This document shows positions 24,931 through 32,689 of a DNA stretch of 33,959 nucleotides, one piece after another (the stretch's first letter is position 1; the number at the start of each line of letters is the position of its first letter). The notes below the pieces were generated by a model. The model did not search any database. It was not told where the DNA came from and worked only from the letters and a program-made list of their open reading frames with translations. Source of the stretch: Clostridiales bacterium (lineage in GTDB: Bacteria > Bacillota > Clostridia > Monoglobales > JAIRYP01). The DNA lies in the NCBI GenBank assembly GCA_031267755.1, contig JAIRYP010000015.1, forward strand, positions 206,538-240,496, written 5' to 3'. Made by a program: the position numbers and the translations under genes.

Positions 24931-25584
24931 CTAATTGAAAATGTCTAAAACTTTGAATTTTACAAATTTTTTCTTGATTCTTTGAATAGCATTATCAATT
25001 GATTTTGGATTTTTTTTCAAAAAAACTGCTATGTCATTATAATTCATCCCTCTGATATATAAAATAAATGTTTTTTTCTCTAATTTGCTTAAAATTTTTT
25101 TTATATTTTTTTTAAAAATTGAAAAATTTTCTTTATTGATCATTATTTCTTCAGGATCATTTTTTTTATTTTGAATTAATTTTTCGTATGCTGTTTTATT
25201 TTTATCTTCGTTATGTGAAATTGAATTATTATACGATAGACAATTGTTAAGAGGAGTGTGTTTTTTCCTGTTTGCGGTTTTTATAGCTGTGATAATTCTT
25301 CTGTATATACATTTTTTCATAAAATTTTTAAAAGAAATGTTTTTTTTTATATTAAAATTTTTTATTGCATTAAAAATTCCTATCATTCCTTCTTGTTTCA
25401 AATCTTCAAAATCTCCACCGTTTAAGAAATATCTTTTGTATTCAAAATAAACAGTATTTTTATATTTATTTATTATAAAATTTTCGGCATAGGTATCTCC
25501 TTTTAAAGCAAAATTTATTATATCTTCATCAGTTAATGAATTATATTTAGCGTGCGTAGGATTATTTTTTATTATTTCATTCAT
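24931..25584 (-). CDS. sigH: Sporulation sigma factor SigH
   Basis: Alternative sigma factor that starts the switch to stationary phase and sporulation. The 217-residue product matches Bacillus SigH along its length: LTDEDIINFALKGD.. (region 1/2), YFLNGGDFEDLKQEGMIGIFNAIKNF (region 2.1-2.2), IYRRIITAIKTANRKKHTPLN (region 2.4, -10 recognition), then DPEEIMINKENF and the region 4 helix-turn-helix RGMNYNDIAVFLKKNPKSIDNAIQRIKKKF. AAGGAGG lies five bases before the ATG. The gene is divergent from the gerA operon and upstream of the tepA-like gene. A candidate SigH-type promoter precedes it. Confidence 0.93.
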   Translation of the reverse strand: MNEIIKNNPTHAKYNSLTDEDIINFALKGDTYAENFIINKYKNTVYFEYKRYFLNGGDFEDLKQEGMIGIFNAIKNFNIKKNISFKNFMKKCIYRRIITAIKTANRKKHTPLNNCLSYNNSISHNEDKNKTAYEKLIQNKKNDPEEIMINKENFSIFKKNIKKILSKLEKKTFILYIRGMNYNDIAVFLKKNPKSIDNAIQRIKKKFVKFKVLDIFN

Positions 25585-25647
25585 AAAAACCTCCTTATTT
25601 TTTTGAAAACTGATTAATTCAAGGAAAGGATGTTAACACAGTCAGAG

Positions 25648-25679
25648 ATTATATTCAATATTCATTAGTATTAACCTTT
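25648..25679 (-). promoter_or_regulatory. Overlapping sigma-A and sigma-H like promoter before sigH
   Basis: On the minus strand AAAGGTTAA (25679-25671) and ATTGAATAT (25659-25651) are 11 bases apart. They fit the SigH consensus RNAGGAWWW-N11-RNNGAATWW with one mismatch. An exact TATAAT (25653-25648) overlaps the second element, with only a poor -35 at 17 bases. This would allow autoregulation by SigH plus a basal vegetative start, about 57-65 bases before the ATG. Confidence 0.5.
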
Positions 25680-25803
25680 TATAAATATAAATTTTGTTAT
25701 TTTTTAATAAAATACATAATTTTTTAATTGAAATATATTTTTTGAATAAAAATACGTTTATTTCCAAATAATGTTTAAATATTGTTCGTTGGGGGAAATA
25801 AAT

Positions 25804-27372
25804 TTGATTTTTAACAATGTAAATACAAAATCTTTGAAAAGAAAAAATATAAATGGAGATAATGGTAAAGAAAAAGTAGCAAAACAAAAATTTTCTTTAA
25901 CAAATTCTTTATCAAAAAATATAAATTTATTTAAAAGTATTTTTTCAAACGACGATACTATAAGATTTAGAGAATTTCAAAATTCCAAAGATTGCTCAAT
26001 TAAATTTTGTATAATTTTTTATGATGGATTGGTTAATAATGGAATAATAGATGAATTTATTATTAAACCCCTTATTCTTTCAGAAAATATGAAAAATGAT
26101 GAAAGTTTAATAGATATTGTTATGAATCAGTTTATTCATTCTAATAGAGTGCAGAAATTAAATGATATGAATAAAATAATTGAATCGGTTACTTATGGTG
26201 AAACATTACTTATATTAGAAAATACAAATTATATTTTAACTATAGACACAAAAGGATTTGTACTTCGTGGCATCACAGAACCGGATGCGGAAAAAATATT
26301 ATATGGTCCTCGCGAAGGTTTTAGTGAAGGAATTATGATAAATCTTTCACTTATTAGAAGGAGGCTTAGAACGAATGAACTCAAAATGAAATTTAAAACT
26401 TTAGGCGAAAGTAGCAGAACTGCAATTTGTATATGTTATATGGAAAATATAGTAAAGGATTATATTATAGAAGAAATTGAAAAAAGACTTGATAAAATTA
26501 GGGTTGATGGTGTACTTGATACAAATTATGTAACCGAGTACATTAGAGATGCGAAATATTCTCCATTTCCTACGATAGGGTGCACAGAGAGACCGGACAA
26601 TGTAGTGGGCAAACTTCTCGAAGGTAGAGTTGCGTTATTTATGGATGGGACTCCGATGGTAATTACTCTTCCATATTTATTTATAGAAAATTTTCAGTCA
26701 AGCGAAGATTATTACATGGATCCTTTTTATAATACGATATCAAGAATTCTTAGAATGATTTCATTTTTAATGACCATTACAATTCCATCTTTTTTTATAT
26801 CAGTAATATCTTTTCATCCGGAAATGCTCCCTGCACCACTTATGATAAACATTGCTAGCGAAAGAAAAATTTTACCTCTTCCTGCGGCACTTGAAGCATT
26901 TGCGATGCTTGCTATATTTGATATTTTGCGAGAAACAGGTGTTAGAATGCCATCTAGTATTGGACAAGCACTTAGCATTGTTGGTGCGCTTGTGATTGGT
27001 CAAGCAGCAGTTGCAGCTAAACTTGTGTCGGCACCGATGATTATAGTGGTTGCAATAACAGGAATTACAAGTTTAGTTATACCGAAAATAAATTCTTCAA
27101 TTGTGGTTACAAGATTTTTTTTACTTGCCATGTCTTCGCTTATGGGTTTTTATGGTTTAGTTTGTGGACTTATGGTGACTTTGATTCATGTTTTAAATCT
27201 AAAAACTTTTGGAATACCTCAATTTATGCCGGATTGCAAGATTGATTTACAGAATTTTAAGGATGTGCTCATTAGAAAGCCACTTTTGAAAATGTTCAAG
27301 CGTCAAAAATATTTAACTGAAAATATTACACGTTTGGAAATTGTGGATACAAAGGAAAATGTTAATGAATAA
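25804..27372 (+). CDS. gerA: Spore germinant receptor subunit A (GerA family)
   Basis: A-subunit of a Ger receptor, an inner-membrane complex of the spore that senses nutrients. The long cytoplasmic N-terminal domain (about 1-280) contains VTYGETLLILENTNYILTIDTKG, ITEPDAEKILYGPREGFSEGIMINLSLIRRRLRTNEL and YSPFPTIGCTERPDNVVGKLLEGRVALFMDGTPMVITLPYLFIENFQSSEDYY, all family hallmarks. Four or five membrane helices follow. The likely start is TTG 25804-25806, eight bases after GGGGG; an in-frame ATG at 25771 would add eleven residues but has no SD. The product is about 522 residues, normal for GerA. It overlaps gerC by eight bases. Confidence 0.95.
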   Translation: MIFNNVNTKSLKRKNINGDNGKEKVAKQKFSLTNSLSKNINLFKSIFSNDDTIRFREFQNSKDCSIKFCIIFYDGLVNNGIIDEFIIKPLILSENMKNDESLIDIVMNQFIHSNRVQKLNDMNKIIESVTYGETLLILENTNYILTIDTKGFVLRGITEPDAEKILYGPREGFSEGIMINLSLIRRRLRTNELKMKFKTLGESSRTAICICYMENIVKDYIIEEIEKRLDKIRVDGVLDTNYVTEYIRDAKYSPFPTIGCTERPDNVVGKLLEGRVALFMDGTPMVITLPYLFIENFQSSEDYYMDPFYNTISRILRMISFLMTITIPSFFISVISFHPEMLPAPLMINIASERKILPLPAALEAFAMLAIFDILRETGVRMPSSIGQALSIVGALVIGQAAVAAKLVSAPMIIVVAITGITSLVIPKINSSIVVTRFFLLAMSSLMGFYGLVCGLMVTLIHVLNLKTFGIPQFMPDCKIDLQNFKDVLIRKPLLKMFKRQKYLTENITRLEIVDTKENVNE

Positions 27373-28654
27373 TTTTTTTAAAAATTTAAAAAAAGTTTTT
27401 TTATTTCGATTTTTTAAATTTGTTTTGTCTTTGGTTATATTAAGTTTATTTCTTGGTGGTTGTTGGAATTATCAAGATTTAAATAAAATAACGGTTGTTG
27501 CTGGTATGGCCGTGGATAAGAGTAAAAACAAGGAATATTCTTTATCGTTAGAAGTAATTGTAATGGAATCAGCTGGAAAAGATGGAAAGATCAAATCATC
27601 TTTAGTTGAAGGAGAAGGCGATACCATTCGCGAAGCTTTGGAAGATATAAACAGAAAGCTTTCAAGTAAGTTATATTTTGGAAATATGCAAACACTTGTA
27701 ATATCTAAAAAATTGGCAGAAACTGAACAAATCAGAGAAGTGCTTGAAGGATTTTTTCGAGATCCAAATAGGCGAGAAACTGTTGATGTATTTATATCTC
27801 AAGAAGAAACTGCAAAAAAGCTTATAACTCCAGATCCTAAAAAGGATGAAATTGCTTCATATGAACTCAAACAAAATAATGACAAAAATTCAAATGAAAG
27901 TTCAAATACTTTTAAAAGATTTACTTTTGAAGTGTACAACGAATTAAAACGTGAATGTGGTGATTTGTCGCTCCCGATGTATCGTATCGTAAATCAATTT
28001 GAGCAACAAAAAGAAGAAAAAGCTGAAAATAAAAATGAAGAAGAAGAAATTGAAGGCGAGGATGAGAATTCTTCTGAAAAGCAAAAAAAAGACGATAAAA
28101 GTTCAAAAAAGGAAGAAGCTAAATCGCTTGCAAGTGACGGATGTGCAATTTTTTCTGGAAATAAAATGGTTGGTTCGCTTGAAAATGAATGTATGCCATA
28201 TTTCTTGTTTGCCACGAATCAAATACATTCGGGAACTTTTTCGTTTGCAATTGATAATAGTGGAGAATCTGATACTGCGACTTTTTCGCTTATGAAAAAT
28301 AATACAAAATTAAATTATGATTATGAAAACGAAAAACTCGTTTTATATATAAATATTGATTGCGATATTGGAATTTCAGAATTATCAAAATATGTGAATG
28401 TTTTGGATGAGAAAGAGATTGAAAAGTTTACTAAAAATATAGAAACAAAATTGAATTCAAAAGTTAGTGAAACAATTAAGAAAACTCAAGAATTGAAAAG
28501 TGATGTTTGTGGTTTTGGGACAAAAATTTATAGGAGCGATAAAAATCTTTGGAAAAATATAAAGAAAGAATGGAAAGAAATATATAAAAATTCTGAAATT
28601 AGAGTTTTATCAAAAATAAGAATTGTAAATACTGGTTTTATAATTAAATATTAG
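27365..28654 (+). CDS. gerC: Spore germinant receptor lipoprotein (GerC family)
   Basis: C-subunit, a lipoprotein of the Ger receptor. The 429-residue product has a signal helix ending in lipobox LGGC (Cys33), then WNYQDLNKITVVAGMAVDKSKNKEYSLSLEVI, the conserved start of the Ger(x)C fold, KLYFGNMQTLVISKKLAE and VFISQEETAKKLI. A charged Glu/Lys/Ser linker (about 212-255) splits the two halves; the C-terminal half has ASDGCAIFSGNKMVGSLENECMPYFLFATNQ. The ATG at 27365 lies eight bases after AAAGGA and before the gerA stop, so coupling to gerA is likely. Confidence 0.93.
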   Translation: MNNFFKNLKKVFLFRFFKFVLSLVILSLFLGGCWNYQDLNKITVVAGMAVDKSKNKEYSLSLEVIVMESAGKDGKIKSSLVEGEGDTIREALEDINRKLSSKLYFGNMQTLVISKKLAETEQIREVLEGFFRDPNRRETVDVFISQEETAKKLITPDPKKDEIASYELKQNNDKNSNESSNTFKRFTFEVYNELKRECGDLSLPMYRIVNQFEQQKEEKAENKNEEEEIEGEDENSSEKQKKDDKSSKKEEAKSLASDGCAIFSGNKMVGSLENECMPYFLFATNQIHSGTFSFAIDNSGESDTATFSLMKNNTKLNYDYENEKLVLYINIDCDIGISELSKYVNVLDEKEIEKFTKNIETKLNSKVSETIKKTQELKSDVCGFGTKIYRSDKNLWKNIKKEWKEIYKNSEIRVLSKIRIVNTGFIIKY

Positions 28655-28669
28655 ATTAGGAGATAAAAA

Positions 28670-28882
28670 ATGATAAGTTTTATAGTAATTGTTTTATATA
28701 TTTTTGCTTTTATTTTTGATTTTCTTCCAATTTTGAAATCAAGAAAAAAAACAGAAATTTCAGTTTATTCCTTTATTTTAGCTGTGAGTTTTATAATACT
28801 TTTTTTTGAAACTATAGGTTTTAGAATTCCTAGATTGTCTCCAATTATGGAAAGTTTTGCTAGAAAGGTAACTAAAAGATAA
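28670..28882 (+). CDS. Small two-helix protein of the ger operon (GerD-type D subunit candidate)
   Basis: Seventy residues with two membrane helices (about 1-21 and 29-48) and a basic end, RIPRLSPIMESFARKVTKR. Small two-helix D-subunit genes such as gerKD and gerUD occur inside many ger operons and modulate receptor sensitivity; the size, topology, Pro-containing tail and position between gerC and gerB fit. Sequence similarity cannot be confirmed here. AGGAG lies seven bases before the ATG. The gene is 15 bases after gerC and 31 before gerB, so it is surely in the operon. Confidence 0.8.
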   Translation: MISFIVIVLYIFAFIFDFLPILKSRKKTEISVYSFILAVSFIILFFETIGFRIPRLSPIMESFARKVTKR

Positions 28883-28913
28883 ATAAACATTTGTTATAAA
28901 GTCGAGGTAAATT

Positions 28914-30014
28914 ATGGAAAATATGATTTCAAGCCGTTATGCTGCTTGTATTATGACATTAATAATTACAGGAAGTAACTTAATATTTGGCATAACTTCC
29001 GAAAAGCAAAACGATCAATGGATACCTATAATTTTAAGTATGTTTATGTCTATTCCATTTATATTTATTTATGCAAGAATTATAAAGTTGTACGAGGGTA
29101 AAAGTATATTTGAAGTTATGGAAATTTTATTTGGTAAAATTTTTGGTAAAATTTTGATTGGAATAGTTGCTTTTTTTGGTTTTCATGCTGCCGCAAGATT
29201 GCTTAAAGAGTTTTCGGAATTTATAAGTTTAACAGCACTTAGAGAAACTCCTCAAATTCCAATTATTATCATGATATCTTTGGTTTGCCTTTATCTTGCC
29301 AAAAGTAAGATAAGTGTTCTTGGAAAATTTTCATTAGTGGTTTTTTTAATCGGATATGCCATTAACATATTTGTTTTTATAATTGCTATTCCCTTTATGA
29401 AGATACAAAATATTTTGCCGATTATTTCACAAAGTTGGGGAGAAATTTTCCAAAGTGCTTTAAATTTTATGTGTCTTACTGCTCTTGAAATAGTTTTTGG
29501 TTTTGCTATTATGGACAAATTTAGTAAAAATAATAATGTTAAAAAAATATACTTCAGTGCACTTGTTTTTGGATATTTTTTAATTTTTCTTGTTATAATT
29601 AGAACAATTCTTATATTAGGTTCTGAATCTTCTGCAATATATTATTTTCCGAGATATGTTGCAATTCGAGTAATAAATGCCGGAAGTTTCTTCGAAAGAA
29701 TTGAAAAACTTACGTATTATACTTATCTATTATTTGGAGTTGTAAAAATTGTAATATTTTTATACACCGGATGTCGTGCCATTTCAAAAATATTCGAAAT
29801 AGAAAATTATCAAGAAATTATGTTGCCTTCGTGTTTTTTAACTATATCAACTTGTGCTGTGTTAAGTGATAGTATTATGCAAATATTTTCATTTTTTTCA
29901 GTATATTATTTTTATTCAGTACCTTTTCAAGTTATAATTCCTATTTTTATGTGGATAATTGCCGAAGTAAAGACAAGAATTCAAAAGAAAGAGCAGAAAG
30001 AAATAGCAGTTTGA
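28914..30014 (+). CDS. gerB: Spore germinant receptor subunit B (GerB family, APC-type)
   Basis: B-subunit of the Ger receptor, an APC-superfamily membrane protein with about ten helices that probably binds the germinant. The 366-residue length is normal. Features: ISSRYAACIMTLIITGSNLIFGI at the N-terminus, FHAAARLLKEFSEFISLTALRETPQIPI in the fourth region, KIQNILPIISQSWGEIFQSAL before the sixth helix, and a basic C-terminus. GAGGT lies seven bases before the ATG. The complete A-C-D-B set suggests a functional receptor. It is followed by tRNA-Arg. Confidence 0.95.
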   Translation: MENMISSRYAACIMTLIITGSNLIFGITSEKQNDQWIPIILSMFMSIPFIFIYARIIKLYEGKSIFEVMEILFGKIFGKILIGIVAFFGFHAAARLLKEFSEFISLTALRETPQIPIIIMISLVCLYLAKSKISVLGKFSLVVFLIGYAINIFVFIIAIPFMKIQNILPIISQSWGEIFQSALNFMCLTALEIVFGFAIMDKFSKNNNVKKIYFSALVFGYFLIFLVIIRTILILGSESSAIYYFPRYVAIRVINAGSFFERIEKLTYYTYLLFGVVKIVIFLYTGCRAISKIFEIENYQEIMLPSCFLTISTCAVLSDSIMQIFSFFSVYYFYSVPFQVIIPIFMWIIAEVKTRIQKKEQKEIAV

Positions 30015-30098
30015 AAAATTTAAAAATTTTAGCATGAAGGTTAAATTAATTTTTTAGTATTGATATTTATATAATTTTATGTTAAAACATTCGTGGTT

Positions 30099-30175
30099 GT
30101 TTCCGTAGCTCAGCAGGATAGAGCGATTGCCTCCTAAGCAATAGGTCACCAGTTCAATTCTGGTCGGGAACACCA
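30099..30175 (+). tRNA. tRNA-Arg, anticodon CCT
   Basis: Full cloverleaf of 77 bases. The acceptor stem GTTTCCG pairs with CGGGAAC (one G-T pair), the D-arm has GCTCAGCAGGATAGAGC, the anticodon stem ATTGC/GCAAT encloses loop CTCCTAA with anticodon CCT, and the T-arm has the GTTCAATTC loop. The CCA end is encoded at 30173-30175. It reads the rare AGG codon. Confidence 0.95.
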
Positions 30176-30337
30176 AATATTTATTCTTTTAGTATTTATT
30201 CATCAGATATTTTTATTTTGTTTTCTAATTTTTATATCAAAATTATCTTTCAAAGGGACAAAATTCAATAATCAGAATATTGTAATATATATGGCTTTAA
30301 TAAATTAATATATTATATATAGTTTGAGGTGAAAAAC

Positions 30338-31222
30338 ATGAAGGTTCAAGATTTTCAAACCGATGGAACCAAAGTTTTTCATGAAATAAAAGAAATTCAA
30401 ATAGCAGTGGCGTTTGATGAAAATTATGCTTATCCTGCAATAGTTATGCTTACCTCACTTTTTGAAAATGCTTTGGACAATACAAAATATATTGTAACTG
30501 CGATGATACCAAGCAATTTAAGCGATGAAACAAAAACAAAAGTGATTTCTTTAAATGAGTTATATCAAAGTCACGAAATAATATTTTATGACATGGGTGA
30601 TGCATTTATTCAAGCTCAATGCACTTTTTACGTTACAACTCCAACTTACTATAGACTTAAGCTTCCAGATGTTTTGAAGGATCAAGACAAATGTATTTAT
30701 ATAGATGTTGATACTATCGTTTTAAAAGATTTGCAAGAATTACACAATATTGATATCGAAAACTATTATATCGGAGGTGCCTGTGATTATGCAAGATATC
30801 TTCAAGAAATAAACCAAAGAATGTTAGAACTTAAAAATGTATGGGGCGATAAATATATCAACGCAGGTGTTTTGTTAATGAATCTAAAAAAAATGAGACA
30901 GGATGATGTTTATAAAAAGTTTGAAGAATTAATTTTAAACAAAGGACATTTGCTTCTTTATAACGATCAAGACGCATTAAATTCAATTTGCTATGAAAAA
31001 ATTCTTACAATTAAACCAAAATTTAACTATGTATTTGGTTGGCAATACCAAGGTTCTAGTAATGAAGATAAAAATGAAGCGAAACAAAATCCCTATATTA
31101 TTCATTATGCATGTTTAAAACCATGGATACACTCAAACTGTGCAATTTCACATTTTTGGTTTAGCTATGCCCAAAAAACTAAGTTTTATGACGAAATTTG
31201 TAATAAATTTAATTTAAAATAG
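30338..31222 (+). CDS. GT8-family glycosyltransferase (first of a mosaic pair)
   Basis: Transfers a sugar from a nucleotide sugar, probably to a surface glycan. The 294-residue protein has the GT8 signature: IAVAFDENYAYPAIVMLTSLFENA at the N-terminus (nucleotide binding), the DVD metal motif at 123-125 in CIYIDVDTIVLKDL, YINAGVLLMNLKKMR, and HYACLKPW near the C-terminus. The ATG at 30338 has GAGGTGA five bases upstream; the GTG at 30329 is within that SD. It is soluble with no membrane helix. The next gene is a paralogue almost identical in DNA over its N-terminal half but diverged elsewhere. The acceptor is unknown; roles in spore coat or capsule sugars are guesses. Confidence 0.92.
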   Translation: MKVQDFQTDGTKVFHEIKEIQIAVAFDENYAYPAIVMLTSLFENALDNTKYIVTAMIPSNLSDETKTKVISLNELYQSHEIIFYDMGDAFIQAQCTFYVTTPTYYRLKLPDVLKDQDKCIYIDVDTIVLKDLQELHNIDIENYYIGGACDYARYLQEINQRMLELKNVWGDKYINAGVLLMNLKKMRQDDVYKKFEELILNKGHLLLYNDQDALNSICYEKILTIKPKFNYVFGWQYQGSSNEDKNEAKQNPYIIHYACLKPWIHSNCAISHFWFSYAQKTKFYDEICNKFNLK

Positions 31223-31668
31223 GTTCAATAAAATTAAAATACAAAATTTATATGAAACGACTAAATAATAGAAAATTAAAAATAAGGAGGTTGAAACTTT
31301 GTTTAAAATAAAAGAAATTCAAATAGCAGTGGCGTTTGATGAAAATTATGCTTATCCTGCAATAGTTATGCTTACCTCACTTTTCGAAAATGCTTTGGAC
31401 AATACAAAATATATTGTAACTGCGATGATACCAAGCAATTTAAGCGATGAAACAAAATCAAAAGTGATTTCTTTAAATGAGTTATATCAAAGTCACGAAA
31501 TAATATTTTATGACATGGGGGATGCATTTATAAATGCACCATGTGATTTACGTTTCTCAACCGCAACTTACTATAGACTTAAGCTTCCAGATGTTTTGAA
31601 GGATCAGGACAAATGTATTTATATAGATGTTGATACTATCGTTTTAAAAGATTTGCAAGAATTACATG
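30384..31668 (+). repeat. Near-identical direct repeat blocks shared by the two GT8 genes
   Basis: Block A, 30384-30609 and 31306-31531 (226 bases), differs at three positions by my count. A 32-base window (30610-30641 and 31532-31563) is strongly diverged with no length change. Block B, 30642-30744 and 31564-31666, differs at one position. Beyond that, the rest of the two genes is clearly diverged. The offset is 922 bases throughout. Confidence 0.85.
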
Positions 31669-32177
31669 ATATTGATATTGAAAATTATTACATTGCAGGA
31701 ACTAGAGATGTGGCTCCATTTACAAATTATGAAAACATAAAAGAAAGAATGATTAAGATTGGAAATGTAGATACTGATAATTATGTAGGTTCTGGTTTAT
31801 TGCTATTTAACTTAAAAAAAATGAGACAAGATGATATCTATAAAAAATTCAAAAACTTAATTTCGACTAAAGCAAAATTACTTGTATACTACGATATGGA
31901 CACTTTAAACGCAATTTGTTATGGAAAAATTTTATTAATAGATCTCAAGTTTCACGTGTTTAATTATTTTCATCATTACGATTGTGCAAGAAATATTTAT
32001 TATTCGGACAAAGATTTAGAAGAAGCAAAACAAAATCCTCATATTATCCATTATGTAGGGTTTAAACCATGGCAAAATAGAAATGTTCCATTATCGGATT
32101 TTTGGTTTAACTATGCTAAAAAATCTAAATTTTATTATGAAATATGTAAGAAATTTGATCTAAGAATTGAAGAATAA
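31299..32177 (+). CDS. GT8-family glycosyltransferase (second of a mosaic pair)
   Basis: A 292-residue paralogue of the upstream gene with the same GT8 motifs: AVAFDENYAYPAIVMLTSLFENA, DVD at 110-112, YVGSGLLLFNLKKMR, and HYVGFKPW. It lacks the first gene's 13-residue N-terminal extension. Differences lie at residues about 78-88 (INAPCDLRFSTAT against IQAQCTFYVTTPT) and after the DVD strand, regions that line the active site in this family. It starts at TTG 31299-31301 with AAGGAGG eight bases upstream. The 76-base gap to the first gene holds its own SD, so the two may share one transcript. The acceptor is unknown. Confidence 0.92.
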   Translation: MFKIKEIQIAVAFDENYAYPAIVMLTSLFENALDNTKYIVTAMIPSNLSDETKSKVISLNELYQSHEIIFYDMGDAFINAPCDLRFSTATYYRLKLPDVLKDQDKCIYIDVDTIVLKDLQELHDIDIENYYIAGTRDVAPFTNYENIKERMIKIGNVDTDNYVGSGLLLFNLKKMRQDDIYKKFKNLISTKAKLLVYYDMDTLNAICYGKILLIDLKFHVFNYFHHYDCARNIYYSDKDLEEAKQNPHIIHYVGFKPWQNRNVPLSDFWFNYAKKSKFYYEICKKFDLRIEE

Positions 32178-32201
32178 ATTATGTTTTATTTTTTGATTAA
32201 T

Positions 32202-32227
32202 TGAAAAATATTTGAAATTATTTTTCA
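32202..32227. terminator. Hairpin between convergent GT8 and spoIIID genes
   Basis: Arms TGAAAAATA (32202-32210) and TATTTTTCA (32219-32227) form a perfect 9-bp stem with an eight-base loop. It lies 25 bases past the GT8 stop and 43 bases past the spoIIID stop, suiting a two-way terminator. The stem is AT-rich and only a short T-run follows. Confidence 0.45.
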
Positions 32228-32269
32228 TTTGTGAATTAAAGTTATAACAATAAATTAATCAATTAGATT

Positions 32270-32518
32270 TTATAAGTTTTTATATTTATTTTTTGTGGCA
32301 ATGCCCCCCCTAATGTGACGTTCTTTTTTATTTTTTGATAAAATGTTTTTTGTTAGTTTAAATAGATTTCTGTTTATTAAGAGAAGTCTTTCGGTTACAT
32401 CTTTATGAACAGTACTTTTGCTTATATTAAATTTTTTTGCTGCATTTCGTACGGTACATTTATTGTCAATTATGTATTTGGCAACTTCTAAGGTGCGCTT
32501 TTCAATATGTTCATTCAC
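32270..32518 (-). CDS. spoIIID: Sporulation mother-cell regulator SpoIIID
   Basis: Small DNA-binding protein that adjusts sigma-E and sigma-K genes in the mother cell. The 82-residue product matches Bacillus SpoIIID (about 93) across its core: NEHIEKRTLEVAKYIIDNKCTVRNAAKKFNISKSTVHKDVTERLLLIN, with the helix-turn-helix at about 23-43, and RHIRGGIATKNKYK at the basic C-terminal end. The start is GTG 32516-32518 with GGGGTGA five bases upstream, giving the family's usual length before the first helix; the GTG at 32527 is part of that SD. It converges on the GT8 pair and is downstream of the alcohol dehydrogenase. Confidence 0.95.
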   Translation of the reverse strand: MNEHIEKRTLEVAKYIIDNKCTVRNAAKKFNISKSTVHKDVTERLLLINRNLFKLTKNILSKNKKERHIRGGIATKNKYKNL

Positions 32519-32536
32519 ACAATTCACCCCATTTTA

Positions 32537-32564
32537 TCCATATGGGAGTGAACGCTATTTATTC
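32537..32564 (-). promoter_or_regulatory. Weak sigma-E-like promoter candidate before spoIIID
   Basis: On the minus strand GAATAAA (32564-32558) and CATATGGA (32544-32537) are 13 bases apart, resembling the sigma-E pattern GHATATT-N14-CATACAMT. The predicted start would leave only about a dozen bases before the GTG, with the SD at the extreme 5' end, so confidence is low. spoIIID is sigma-E dependent in Bacillus. Confidence 0.25.
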
Positions 32565-32689
32565 TATTTTTTAAATCATTATTAAATTGTTGTTTATGAT
32601 TTCACTTATTGTGTGTAAAAATGTTGGGTTTATTTTATGAATTTAAAAGTTTTGAATTAAACAAAATATAATAATTTTTTTTATTTTTG

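Noticed and set aside
30099-31222. tRNA-Arg as attachment site for an integrated island carrying the GT8 genes
   Set aside because: No integrase and no repeat of the tRNA 3' end was found downstream up to spoIIID.
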